Part shown: in pieces, positions 53,598 through 62,089 of the stretch | Position numbering within the stretch: the stretch's first letter is position 1 | How the letters are laid out: each line of letters opens with the position of its first letter | DNA from: a bacterium | GTDB lineage: Bacteria > Zhuqueibacterota > Zhuqueibacteria > Residuimicrobiales > Residuimicrobiaceae | DNA: 64,000 nucleotides | NCBI GenBank assembly: GCA_029565685.1 | Contig: JAKQNR010000006.1 | Coordinates: 124,001 to 188,000, forward strand | Reading direction: 5' to 3' | Translations under genes and position numbers: made by a program | Notes under the pieces: generated by a model | Told to the model about the DNA's origin: nothing | Seen by the model: the letters and a program-made list of their open reading frames with translations, nothing else | Database searches by the model: none

Positions 53598-54476
53598 TTA
53601 TGGAAGCGGAATAAAGTAGATAATCCTGGCTAAAATATCAGCCAGAATGCGATGCCGGCCGTTCTCGTATCTGCCGAAATAAAAGACGTTGTAGTAGCCA
53701 TCCTCATACCCATGCCGGAACCCCTCACGGAAATAGTGGCGATATTCGTTCAGATCCACCCAATAGCCGGTGTAGCCGTACGTTGCATCCTCATAGGCGT
53801 AACAGTCCTTATAGCTGAATCGCCAGCCGTCTTCATAGTCCGCCCGCCCGGCATAATATCCCTGTTCATAACCGTAATCGACGGCATCCTTCAGCACCTC
53901 AGCGACATAGCGGTTGACATTGAAATATTTGTTGCCGCGATAATAACGGAAACGGGGCGGAGCGTCGAAAAAGGGATCGTTGCGCAGATCATGGTCGTAT
54001 TTACTGTACAGATCTTTTCTTCGCTCGCGCATGCGTTCGGCATAGGCCTGCTGGTAGCGCGCATGGGCGATGCGTTTTTCCTGTTCCAGACGGCGTCGCC
54101 TCTGCTCAGCGACCTCCTCCTGTTTGTTTAAGCGATCCCGATATTTTTCAAAACGCTTCTCTTGCCTTTCGACCTCTTTCTGCCGCTCTTTATCATTACG
54201 AGGAGCTCTGGACGATGGTCCCCGGTCCTGTTGCCGATTGTCGCCCGGCTGCTTCTGGTCCCTCTGCCGGTCCCCGGTAGACGGCGGCTGGGCCGGCGCG
54301 TTGTTTTTTTCCTGATCGTTCGCTGGTCTCTGGCTGGGCTGCTGGCCGGACTGCTGTTCACCCTGTTTCCGCTTGGGCTGTTCGCGCTGAGCGTCCACCG
54401 GGGCATGGACCGCCAACAGCAGAGCAGCGCTGATCGCCGCAGTCAGGAACACCCGGTTAACTGTGTTTGTTTTCAC
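53598..54476 (-). CDS. Exported Q/R-rich, coiled-coil and Tyr/Gly-rich protein
   Basis: 292 residues from a GTG at 54476, preceded by GGAGGAGG; the ATG-type start at 54551 would put 25 residues in front of the signal peptide (VFLTAAISAALLLAVHAPVDAQ). Then a low-complexity linker rich in Q, P, R, N (about 33-100), a charged helix likely to form a coiled coil (about 100-165, KEVERQEKRFEKYRDRLNKQ) and a C-terminal domain with repeated Y-x-x-G units (YGYEQGYYAGRADYEDGWRF, FREGFRHGYEDGYYNVFYFG). No family recognised. The composition suggests a surface, envelope-associated or self-assembling protein. Confidence 0.78.
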   Translation of the reverse strand: MKTNTVNRVFLTAAISAALLLAVHAPVDAQREQPKRKQGEQQSGQQPSQRPANDQEKNNAPAQPPSTGDRQRDQKQPGDNRQQDRGPSSRAPRNDKERQKEVERQEKRFEKYRDRLNKQEEVAEQRRRRLEQEKRIAHARYQQAYAERMRERRKDLYSKYDHDLRNDPFFDAPPRFRYYRGNKYFNVNRYVAEVLKDAVDYGYEQGYYAGRADYEDGWRFSYKDCYAYEDATYGYTGYWVDLNEYRHYFREGFRHGYEDGYYNVFYFGRYENGRHRILADILARIIYFIPLP

Positions 54477-54532
54477 AGCCTCCTCCTTTCGAATCGAGAA
54501 AACCATTTGGTTGAATGGGTCAACCACCTGAT

Positions 54533-54604
54533 GAAACGCGCGCGTTTCCATTTTGTTCTGCTCTTGGAAACTTAATTTGATCTTTCGTGCTCAAACGCGC
54601 GTTT
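54533..54604. promoter_or_regulatory. Pair of CG-alternating palindromes in a divergent promoter region
   Basis: GAAACGCGCGCGTTTC (54533-54548, 16-bp perfect palindrome) and AAACGCGCGTTT (54593-54604, 12 bp), both followed by CC, centred about 58 nt apart. They lie upstream of the exported Tyr/Gly-rich gene (start 54476). The remaining sequence to the next gene at 54884 shows no recognisable feature. Confidence 0.45.
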
Positions 54605-54883
54605 CCTCTCCGCACCTGGCAGAGGGCGGCGTGTCTGCGCCCTGAATGGTCAAACCTGAGTGAAGGCGGCCGGCCGATGCGGCAGAGAAGGCTTGATCCG
54701 GTGTGAAAATAAATGGGGCTGCACTTTAACCCACCGTCAGCGCGCCTTTCTGGGATCAGGCCTGCCGGCTAATCCTCGCCTCTGCGGCTTCCATCGCCTG
54801 CAGCGAGTTCCCAGCGTAAAAATCTTTGTAGCAAAATAGCGTTGATTTACGTATCATACCATATAGGTTAGAAGGAGAGTGGC

Positions 54884-57800
54884 ATGAAAAATACCTGCGC
54901 CGTATTAATGCCCATTCGAATACTCCTCTGTGCAGCGTTTCTCTTGCCCTGCCGCGCGGCGGAGACGCCGCAGCTGGCGTTCGAACAGATCTCCGTGGCC
55001 CAGGGTTTATCGCAAAGCATCGTCACCAACATCATGCAGGACCGTCGCGGATTTCTCTGGTTTGGAACCGAAGACGGTCTTAATCTTTACGACGGTTATG
55101 GCTTTACCGTGTTGCGCACAGACCCGGCGAACCCGCAAAGCCTCAGCTATAACCAGGTCACCGCTCTGTACGAGGACCGCAGCGGCTTCATCTGGGTCGG
55201 CACCTTTAACGGCGGGTTGAACCGCTACATCCTCGAAACAAACCGCTTTCTCCGCTATCGCCATCGCAGCGCGGATAGCACCTCGCTCAGCAACGACTTG
55301 GTCTACTGCATCGTGGAGGACCTGAACGGCCGCATTTGGATCGGGACAGATCACGGCTTGAACCGAATGACGTTGCCGACCGGTTCCGCGACGCCCGCCG
55401 GCTTCCACCGTTTTTTCAGCAACCCGGGACAAGCGCAGACCCTCACCGACGACCATATTCGAGCCCTGGCGGTTGACAGCACCGGCAACCTCTGGATCGG
55501 AACGGATCAGGGTCTGAACCAGCTCACTGCTGATCAGACCGGCTCTCTTCATCCTCGCTTTACCTCTTTTGCGCATTCCGGCGGAGGGTGGAAACGCCTG
55601 GCGCGCGACACGGTGCGGACACTGCGCGTTGACCGATCCGGCAGCCTGTGGATCGGCGCAGTGCATGGGCTGCATCAGCTGCGGCAGGAAAACGACGCGC
55701 TCCGGTTGCAGACGTTTCTCAGCGATCCGACTGATCCGCATCGCCTCAGCAACAACAACGTCTGTGCGCTCTGGGAGGACGAGGAAGGCTTTATCTGGGT
55801 CGGCACCGACGGCGGCGGCCTGAACCGTCTGAACCCGGCCGACGGACGATTTGATGTCTGGCGCAACATTCCCCAGGATCCGCTTTCTCTCAGCCACAAT
55901 GAAATCCGCTCCTTATTTCAGGATCGCTCCGGCCTGCTCTGGGTGGGCACCTACGGCGGCGGCGCCAGCAAAGTCAACGTGCATCGCAAGCAGTTCATTC
56001 ACTATCGGTATGATCCGGATGCACCGGACGCGCTCAGCCAGCCGATCATCTGGTCGATCTATGAGGACCCGGAGGGCAATCTCTGGATTGGTACCCATGG
56101 CGGCGGTCTGGACCGCCTCGACCGCCGCACCAATCAATACACCCATTATCGCGCAGATTCTAAAAATCCCAACAGCCTCAGTCACAACATCGTGCGGCTG
56201 GTCGTCCCCGGCCATCATGGCGAACTATGGATCGGAACCCATGGCGGCGGCATTTGCCGCTTTCAGCCGAAAAGCGGCCGATTCATCCGCTATCTGCATA
56301 ACGACCGAGATCCCTCTTCGCTGTGCCACAACGAAATTCGTTCCCTTTTTCTCGACAGCGACAGCGTTCTGTGGATCGGCACCAACGGCGGCGGCCTGGA
56401 CCGGCTGGATACCCGTCCCGCGAATGCCGCCGCGCGGTTTTATCACTTGCGCAGCGATCCCGCTGATTCCAACTCCCTCAGCAGCGACTATGTCCGCTTC
56501 GTTTTCAAAGACCGCGCAGGGCTTTACTGGATCGGAACGCAGGGCGGCGGCCTGGACTGCTACGACGCCGCAGCAGAAAGCTTTATCCATTATCGCCACC
56601 ATCCGGAGGACCCGCACGGCATTCGCAGCAATTATATTTTCTGCATGCACGAAGACCGGCAGGGCATCCTTTGGCTGGGAACCTGGGGCGCGGGTCTGCT
56701 CCGCTTCGATCGCCGCAGCGGAACATTTACTTCCTTCAGCACCCGGGACGGACTGCCGAGCGATGCGGTGTACGGCATTCTGGAGGATGACCAAGCCAAC
56801 CTCTGGTTCAGCACCAACAACGGTTTGGCGCGCTTCAATCCTGTCACCGGCTCGTGTAAAAATTACAACAGTCGCGACGGTCTGCAGAGCAACGAGTTCA
56901 ACGGCGGTTCATTCTTCAAGAGTGCAAGCGGAGAAATGTTCTTCGGCGGCATCAACGGCTTTAATGCCTTTTATCCGCAGACGATCAAAGACAATCCTCA
57001 CATCCCGCCCATCGTACTCACCTCGTTCCGCAAGATGAACCGCGAGGTCCATTTCGCCCAACCTCTTTCCGAGGTCAAGGCCATCGAACTTTCCCATCGC
57101 GACTATATCTTTGCCTTCGAGTTCGCCGCCCTCGACTATACCGCGCCGGAAAAGAACCTGTACGCCTACAAGATGGAGGGATTGGATCAAGATTGGATCA
57201 CGACGACGGCGAAAAACCGGCTGGCGCAATACACGACCCTGGCTCCCGGAGAGTATGTCTTTCACGTCAAAGGATCTAACAACGACGGCGTTTGGAACGA
57301 AAACGGCGCAACGATCGGGATTGTCATCTCCCCGCCCTTTTGGCAGACATGGTGGTTCCGGCTGCTGGCGCTGGCCGCCATCGGCGGAACCATGGTCTTC
57401 TTCTACCTTCGCCGCCTGCGTCTGATTCGCATGGCCGCAGAACTTCGCGCCGCGCATGATATGCAGATGGCGATCATGCCGCAGGCGGATCCTCAGTTGC
57501 CGGGATTCGACCTCTCCGGCGCCTGTATCCCGGCCAATCAGGTGGGCGGCGATTTCTTCGACTATACATGGATCGGAGACGATTATAAAAAATTCGCCGT
57601 GCTTGTCGGCGACGTTTCGGGCAAGGCCATGCGCGCCGCTATGGCAGCGGTGATGGTGAACGGCATGATCTACGCCGAAACGTCGAACGGCAAAAGCGTC
57701 GCTGAGACCATCACCCGCAGCAACACCCTGCTATATCCGCGCACTGACCGCCAGACCTTCACCGCCGTCTGCCTCGTGGCCCTGGATCTCGACACGCACG

Positions 57801-58207
57801 AGATGTGTTTCACCAACGCCGGCCTTTACGAACCCCTATTGCACCGGGACGGACAGTGGTTGCCGATGCGCTCCAGCGGAATATCCTACCCGCTGGGCAT
57901 CGTTGCGCATCACGAATATCAGGAACAACGGGTAGCGCTCAAACCGGGGGACGTGGTCCTGCTGCAGACCGACGGATTACAGGACGCGATGAACAAAGGG
58001 CAGGAATTCTACGGAGAGGAAAGGCTGTTGCGGTTTCTCGAGAGCGTGCCCACCCACTCTCTCACCAGCAAAGAGATCCGCGACGTCATCCTGGCGGACG
58101 TGCGGGCTTTTGTCGGCAAAGCCCATCAGTATGACGACATGACCGTGATTGTGATCAAGTGCTTGGATAAAATCAACGCACCTGAGGCGGCGCCCAAGGC
58201 AGACTGA
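54884..58207 (+). CDS. Two-propeller sensor with SpoIIE-type PP2C phosphatase output
   Basis: 1107 residues; signal-like N-terminus (ILLCAAFLLPCRA) and AAGGAG before the ATG. Thirteen or fourteen blades of the two-component-regulator propeller type (recurring (L/I)W(I/V)GT..GGL.R(L/F), residues about 35-700) make two seven-bladed propellers. A Y_Y_Y domain (about 745-810, IFAFEFAALDYTAPEKNLYA) and one transmembrane helix (about 822-842, WWFRLLALAAIGGTMVFFYL) follow, then a cytoplasmic SpoIIE phosphatase domain (about 855-1100) with GGDFFDY, VLVGDVSGKAMRAA, QTDGLQDAMN and YDDMTVIVIK, whose aspartates should bind the metals. In Bacteroidetes such sensors end in a histidine kinase; here the output is Ser/Thr dephosphorylation, usually of an anti-sigma antagonist. 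No partner gene is nearby. Confidence 0.93.
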   Translation: MKNTCAVLMPIRILLCAAFLLPCRAAETPQLAFEQISVAQGLSQSIVTNIMQDRRGFLWFGTEDGLNLYDGYGFTVLRTDPANPQSLSYNQVTALYEDRSGFIWVGTFNGGLNRYILETNRFLRYRHRSADSTSLSNDLVYCIVEDLNGRIWIGTDHGLNRMTLPTGSATPAGFHRFFSNPGQAQTLTDDHIRALAVDSTGNLWIGTDQGLNQLTADQTGSLHPRFTSFAHSGGGWKRLARDTVRTLRVDRSGSLWIGAVHGLHQLRQENDALRLQTFLSDPTDPHRLSNNNVCALWEDEEGFIWVGTDGGGLNRLNPADGRFDVWRNIPQDPLSLSHNEIRSLFQDRSGLLWVGTYGGGASKVNVHRKQFIHYRYDPDAPDALSQPIIWSIYEDPEGNLWIGTHGGGLDRLDRRTNQYTHYRADSKNPNSLSHNIVRLVVPGHHGELWIGTHGGGICRFQPKSGRFIRYLHNDRDPSSLCHNEIRSLFLDSDSVLWIGTNGGGLDRLDTRPANAAARFYHLRSDPADSNSLSSDYVRFVFKDRAGLYWIGTQGGGLDCYDAAAESFIHYRHHPEDPHGIRSNYIFCMHEDRQGILWLGTWGAGLLRFDRRSGTFTSFSTRDGLPSDAVYGILEDDQANLWFSTNNGLARFNPVTGSCKNYNSRDGLQSNEFNGGSFFKSASGEMFFGGINGFNAFYPQTIKDNPHIPPIVLTSFRKMNREVHFAQPLSEVKAIELSHRDYIFAFEFAALDYTAPEKNLYAYKMEGLDQDWITTTAKNRLAQYTTLAPGEYVFHVKGSNNDGVWNENGATIGIVISPPFWQTWWFRLLALAAIGGTMVFFYLRRLRLIRMAAELRAAHDMQMAIMPQADPQLPGFDLSGACIPANQVGGDFFDYTWIGDDYKKFAVLVGDVSGKAMRAAMAAVMVNGMIYAETSNGKSVAETITRSNTLLYPRTDRQTFTAVCLVALDLDTHEMCFTNAGLYEPLLHRDGQWLPMRSSGISYPLGIVAHHEYQEQRVALKPGDVVLLQTDGLQDAMNKGQEFYGEERLLRFLESVPTHSLTSKEIRDVILADVRAFVGKAHQYDDMTVIVIKCLDKINAPEAAPKAD

Positions 58208-58253
58208 GGAGAAAAAATCGCCGGCAAGCCTTCTCCCAGCTGCATCGGCGTCT

Positions 58254-58556
58254 TTACTTTTTAATCGACTGCAATCTGATGCGCAGGGCCGAACCGCCGT
58301 ACGCGCCAACGAACGCCACCGCCAAAGCCAGCAGGGTGAAAAGATTTTGCGTTCGAAAAAATCCCAGGATGGGTATCCAGATGCCCAGAGCCAGCGCGAA
58401 CAGCCACCAAAATTTAGGCCGTAAAAATCCGAAAATACCCGCGATGACCAGCAGAACCACGGCGGTTACGGCCGTATCGCTGAAATCCGGACGTGCGTTG
58501 ACGTAGGTGATCAATCCACCGATGGCGATGGCGACGCCCAATAAAAATTTTTGCAT
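58254..58556 (-). CDS. Small four-helix membrane protein
   Basis: 100 residues, almost entirely four hydrophobic helices (about 4-20, 28-45, 49-67 and 72-90) with a basic C-terminus (ALRIRLQSIKK). GGAGGAATC precedes the ATG. No motif identifies a function. It is convergent with the propeller-phosphatase gene over a 46-nt gap. Confidence 0.7.
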   Translation of the reverse strand: MQKFLLGVAIAIGGLITYVNARPDFSDTAVTAVVLLVIAGIFGFLRPKFWWLFALALGIWIPILGFFRTQNLFTLLALAVAFVGAYGGSALRIRLQSIKK

Positions 58557-58784
58557 TCGATGATTCCTCCTGGTTGTTTTCGTCCTATGGATACAGAATC
58601 ATTAAAAGTAATATAATCCGTCCTGTTATCCCATGCAAGGGAAAAACGATTCAGAGAAAAAATCCACCTCTGCGCCATCAGCGAGAAGAATAATTTCCCT
58701 TGCATCCGTTCGCGCTGGTTCGCATATTAATCCATTCAACAGATCCAACCAGCCCTTTTGCCCCCGTTTCAAGAAAGGAACACG

Positions 58785-59978
58785 ATGAAAACACAGGACG
58801 AATATCTCTCGCTCTATCGCACCGATCTGCTGGAGAACACGGTGAAATTCTGGTTTCCCCGCAGCATTGATCTCGAGCACGGCGGATTTCTCCATTGCTT
58901 TGATCGTGACGGATCGCTGATCGACAGCGACAAGAGCGTGTGGGCGCAGGGCCGCATGAGCTGGATGCTGCTCACGCTCTATAACACCCTTGAACAACGG
59001 AGCGAATGGCTGGATTGGGCGAAACAGGGGCTGGACTTTATCGAGCGGCACTGTTTCGATTCTGACGGCAGAATGTTCTTCCAGGTCACCCGCGACGGCC
59101 GGCCTCTGCGCAAACGGCGCTACGCGTTCAGCGAATCCTTCGCCGCCATCGCTCACGCCGCCTATGCCAAGGCCACAGGCGACGACCGGTCGGCGAGCCG
59201 GGCTAAAGAGCTGTTCGACCTGTTCACCCGCTGGAATTTCACCCCCGGCCTCATGCCCGCCAAATTCACCGACACCCGGCCCATGATCGGTCTCAGTCCA
59301 CGCATGATCACCATTGTCACTGCGCAAGAGCTGCGGCTGAATCTGGGCGACACCTCGGTGAACGACTGGATCGACCGTTGCATCGACGAAATTCAGCGCT
59401 GGTTCGTCAAGCCGGACCTGCGCGCCGTGATGGAGAGCGTGGCCCCCAACGGTGCGATCGTCGATCATTTCGACGGCCGCACGCTGACTCCGGGCCATGC
59501 CATCGAAGGCGCCTGGTTCATCATGCATGAGGGTCAGTTCCGCAACGATGCCGCGCTCATCAGGTTGGGCTGCGACATGCTGGACTATATGTGGGAACGC
59601 GGTTGGGATGCGGAATACGGGGGCATTCTGTATTATCGCGATCTCTATCATAAACCGGTGCAGGAGTACTGGCATGATATGAAGTTCTGGTGGCCGCACA
59701 ATGAAGCCGTGATCGCCACCCTGCTGGCCTACACCTTGACCGGCGAAGAAAAATATCGCCGATGGCACCAGCAGGTGCAGGACTGGAGCGAATCCCATTT
59801 CCTCGATCCCGAGTACGGCGAATGGTATGGTTATCTGCATCGCGACGGCCGCATCTCGGCAGCGTTGAAAGGCAACCTGTGGAAGAGCTTTTTCCATCTG
59901 CCGCGCATGCAATGGTATTGTCAGCACCTGTTGCGGACAAAAACAAATTCCACAGCCAAGCCGGCGAATCCATCATGA
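58785..59978 (+). CDS. N-acylglucosamine 2-epimerase-family sugar epimerase
   Basis: 397 residues from the ATG at 58785 (AAAGGA upstream; the frame opens earlier at 58758). The (alpha/alpha)6-barrel AGE-family motifs are present: FWFPRSIDLEHGGFLHCFDR, WAQGRMSWMLLTLYN, RYAFSESFAAIAHAAYAKA, TPGHAIEGAWFIMHE and KFWWPHNEAVIATLLAYTL, with the His/Glu residues that act as acid/base in studied AGE and cellobiose 2-epimerases. It epimerises C2 of a free or N-acetylated sugar, with GlcNAc/ManNAc or cellobiose-like substrates as possibilities. The GH36-type gene overlaps its stop by 4 nt, so the pair is co-translated. Confidence 0.9.
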   Translation: MKTQDEYLSLYRTDLLENTVKFWFPRSIDLEHGGFLHCFDRDGSLIDSDKSVWAQGRMSWMLLTLYNTLEQRSEWLDWAKQGLDFIERHCFDSDGRMFFQVTRDGRPLRKRRYAFSESFAAIAHAAYAKATGDDRSASRAKELFDLFTRWNFTPGLMPAKFTDTRPMIGLSPRMITIVTAQELRLNLGDTSVNDWIDRCIDEIQRWFVKPDLRAVMESVAPNGAIVDHFDGRTLTPGHAIEGAWFIMHEGQFRNDAALIRLGCDMLDYMWERGWDAEYGGILYYRDLYHKPVQEYWHDMKFWWPHNEAVIATLLAYTLTGEEKYRRWHQQVQDWSESHFLDPEYGEWYGYLHRDGRISAALKGNLWKSFFHLPRMQWYCQHLLRTKTNSTAKPANPS

Positions 59979-62020
59979 AAGGCTGCGCTTTGCTACCCCG
60001 AGTTATCGCAGCGGCCTGGCTCACGAGCTTTATCTGCGCTGAGGCGCAAACGCAAAGCCTGATCCTGAGCAACGAGCAGCTGAGCGTGCATCTGTCTGTC
60101 GACAGCCAAAACAGACCCTTTATTCGGGAGATCACCTCCGCCGCAGGAACTTGGCTGGGTCAGGCGGCATCAAGCTCAATCCTGCAGGCCTGGCCGACGG
60201 ACGAAGAGCCCTTGCAAGCGGACGACCTACCGACGTATTGGTGGTTGAACGAGGATTCACTCTCTCAGCGGGCCTACGCCTCACGCAGAGCAGGCGATCT
60301 CGAGATTATCTGGCACGTCGCTCTTTTCAAAAAAATGGAACTGATTCGTCTGTCGATGGAATTGATCAACCATGGACAGCAGCGATCCATCCGCTGGTTT
60401 CCCGTGTGGGCGGCTGAATGGGCGCCGGCAGGCGTCGTGCACGGTTGGCAGGCGTTGACCTACGAGCCCCGGCAGGACTGTCTGGATAAAGAACCGGTGG
60501 TTTACTTTTCCCGCACCTACAGTTCGGACCGGCAGGAACGGCCGACGCGCGGCGCCCCGTTTACCGGACAGCTCCCCTTCTGGTATCTGCAAACAGAGCG
60601 CGGCCGCTGCTATTTCAGCTTGGAGTGGAGCGGCGGCTGGCGCGCCGAGTGGTCCGCTAACGCGGAGCAGGCTGCCCTTCGCGTTTTTCTCCCCGAAGAA
60701 GAGACCCAGCTCCTTTTGGCGTCGGGTGAAAAAATAACCGGGCCAACGCTTGCCGTGATCCCAGTAGCAACCGGCGCAGAAAGAGAAATGCGCAGCCATT
60801 GGTTGGCTGTTCGCGACCAGGCTGCGCGCACGCGCTATACCATGCCCACTCCCTTCTTCCCTCTCATCTATAATCACTGGTACTCGGTGCGTTTTGCCCT
60901 GAACGCGGCGTTTCTGAAAAATCAGATCGCCGCATCGACGCCCTATGGATTTGACGCTTTCGTTGTGGATGCAGGCTGGTATGAACGGACCGGAGATTGG
61001 TCGCCTTCACGGACCAAGTTCGCCGTGGGCGAATTTGAGCAGGAACTGCGCAAGCTGAAACAACAGAACATCCTCGTCGGCTTGTGGAGCTGTCCCTGGC
61101 TGGAAAGCGTGGACGCGGCTGAACGGCCGAACTATATCGATCAACCGGGCTTTTATCGCGAATTCATGCAGGCCTGGGCCCTTGATTTGGCAGGAGGTGA
61201 TTTCACCTCCCGGTTGACCAGCCACGTGCGTCAGCTGGTGAATGGTTACGGTATGGATTGGTGGAAATACGATCAAGAGTTTCTCGGCGACAGCACCCGA
61301 GCTGGAAAGATGAAAAACATCGCCGCTTTGCAGACCAGCCTGACAGCGGTCCGCCTCTCTTTTCCGAAACTGTTCATCGAAAATTGCATGAGCGGCGGGC
61401 GTATGATCAACGGCTTTACTGATGCCATCAGCCAGTCGCACTGGATCCGCGACGGCAGCGCCAACGGATTGAAGCACAGCCGATCCAACATAACGGAGGC
61501 TTTGGGCGCCGTGGATTTTCTCGCGCCCTACAAAGTGCAGCGCTGGACCAATCGCATCGATGAAATTCATGATCCAGAGAGCCTGCGGCTCTATTGCCGC
61601 AGCGCCATGATCGGAACCTGGGGTATTTCGGCGGATCTGACCAAAGTGGATGCCGGTCAACAGCGAATCATTCTGCGCGAGATCGAAAATTATCGAAAGA
61701 TAAACCCCATCAAGGCCGATCAGCTCTACGATGTGATTTATCCGACAGAAAATGAAGCCTGGTGCGGCATCATCTATTACAGCCGTGCAGGGGATCGCGC
61801 CGCCGCCCTCCTCTTTCGCTGGAATGCCGATGAGGAAATCAGAGAGGTGCTCCGTCTTCCTGGACTGAAAGACACGGGATCCTATGAGGTTTCATGGACA
61901 AACGATTCCGGCGGCTGGCGCCGCGACATTAAATCCGCGGCCAATGGAGTCGAACTTTTCCTCAGCAAAGGGCAATTATCGCAGATAATCCTGGTGGGGA
62001 AAACCGTCCCCAGCCCATGA
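59975..62020 (+). CDS. Exported GH36-type alpha-galactosidase/melibiase-like enzyme
   Basis: 681 residues from the ATG at 59975 (ATGA overlap); the N-terminus carries a signal segment (LLPRVIAAAWLTSFICAEAQ). The order is an N-terminal beta-sandwich (to about 270), a catalytic barrel (FFPLIYNHWYSVRFALN, AFVVDAGWYER, GLWSCPWLE, DWWKYDQEFLGD with the nucleophile Asp about residue 430) and an acid/base region (ENCMSGGRMINGFTDA, SHWIRDGS, Asp about 490), then a C-terminal sandwich. This is the clan-D pattern of GH36 and related families. It would release alpha-linked galactose or a similar sugar outside the cytoplasm. The exact GH family needs a database comparison. Confidence 0.85.
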   Translation: MKGCALLPRVIAAAWLTSFICAEAQTQSLILSNEQLSVHLSVDSQNRPFIREITSAAGTWLGQAASSSILQAWPTDEEPLQADDLPTYWWLNEDSLSQRAYASRRAGDLEIIWHVALFKKMELIRLSMELINHGQQRSIRWFPVWAAEWAPAGVVHGWQALTYEPRQDCLDKEPVVYFSRTYSSDRQERPTRGAPFTGQLPFWYLQTERGRCYFSLEWSGGWRAEWSANAEQAALRVFLPEEETQLLLASGEKITGPTLAVIPVATGAEREMRSHWLAVRDQAARTRYTMPTPFFPLIYNHWYSVRFALNAAFLKNQIAASTPYGFDAFVVDAGWYERTGDWSPSRTKFAVGEFEQELRKLKQQNILVGLWSCPWLESVDAAERPNYIDQPGFYREFMQAWALDLAGGDFTSRLTSHVRQLVNGYGMDWWKYDQEFLGDSTRAGKMKNIAALQTSLTAVRLSFPKLFIENCMSGGRMINGFTDAISQSHWIRDGSANGLKHSRSNITEALGAVDFLAPYKVQRWTNRIDEIHDPESLRLYCRSAMIGTWGISADLTKVDAGQQRIILREIENYRKINPIKADQLYDVIYPTENEAWCGIIYYSRAGDRAAALLFRWNADEEIREVLRLPGLKDTGSYEVSWTNDSGGWRRDIKSAANGVELFLSKGQLSQIILVGKTVPSP

Positions 62021-62089
62021 CCTCGCCGGCGGCGCCAAGCCCGAATCCACGAGAAAAATACCGCCAAGACGAAACCCACTGAGCAATAC

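Noticed and set aside
55851-57038. Plus-strand open frame of 395 codons inside the propeller gene
   Set aside because: It is an alternative frame of the repeated propeller blades; the repeats keep this frame open by chance.
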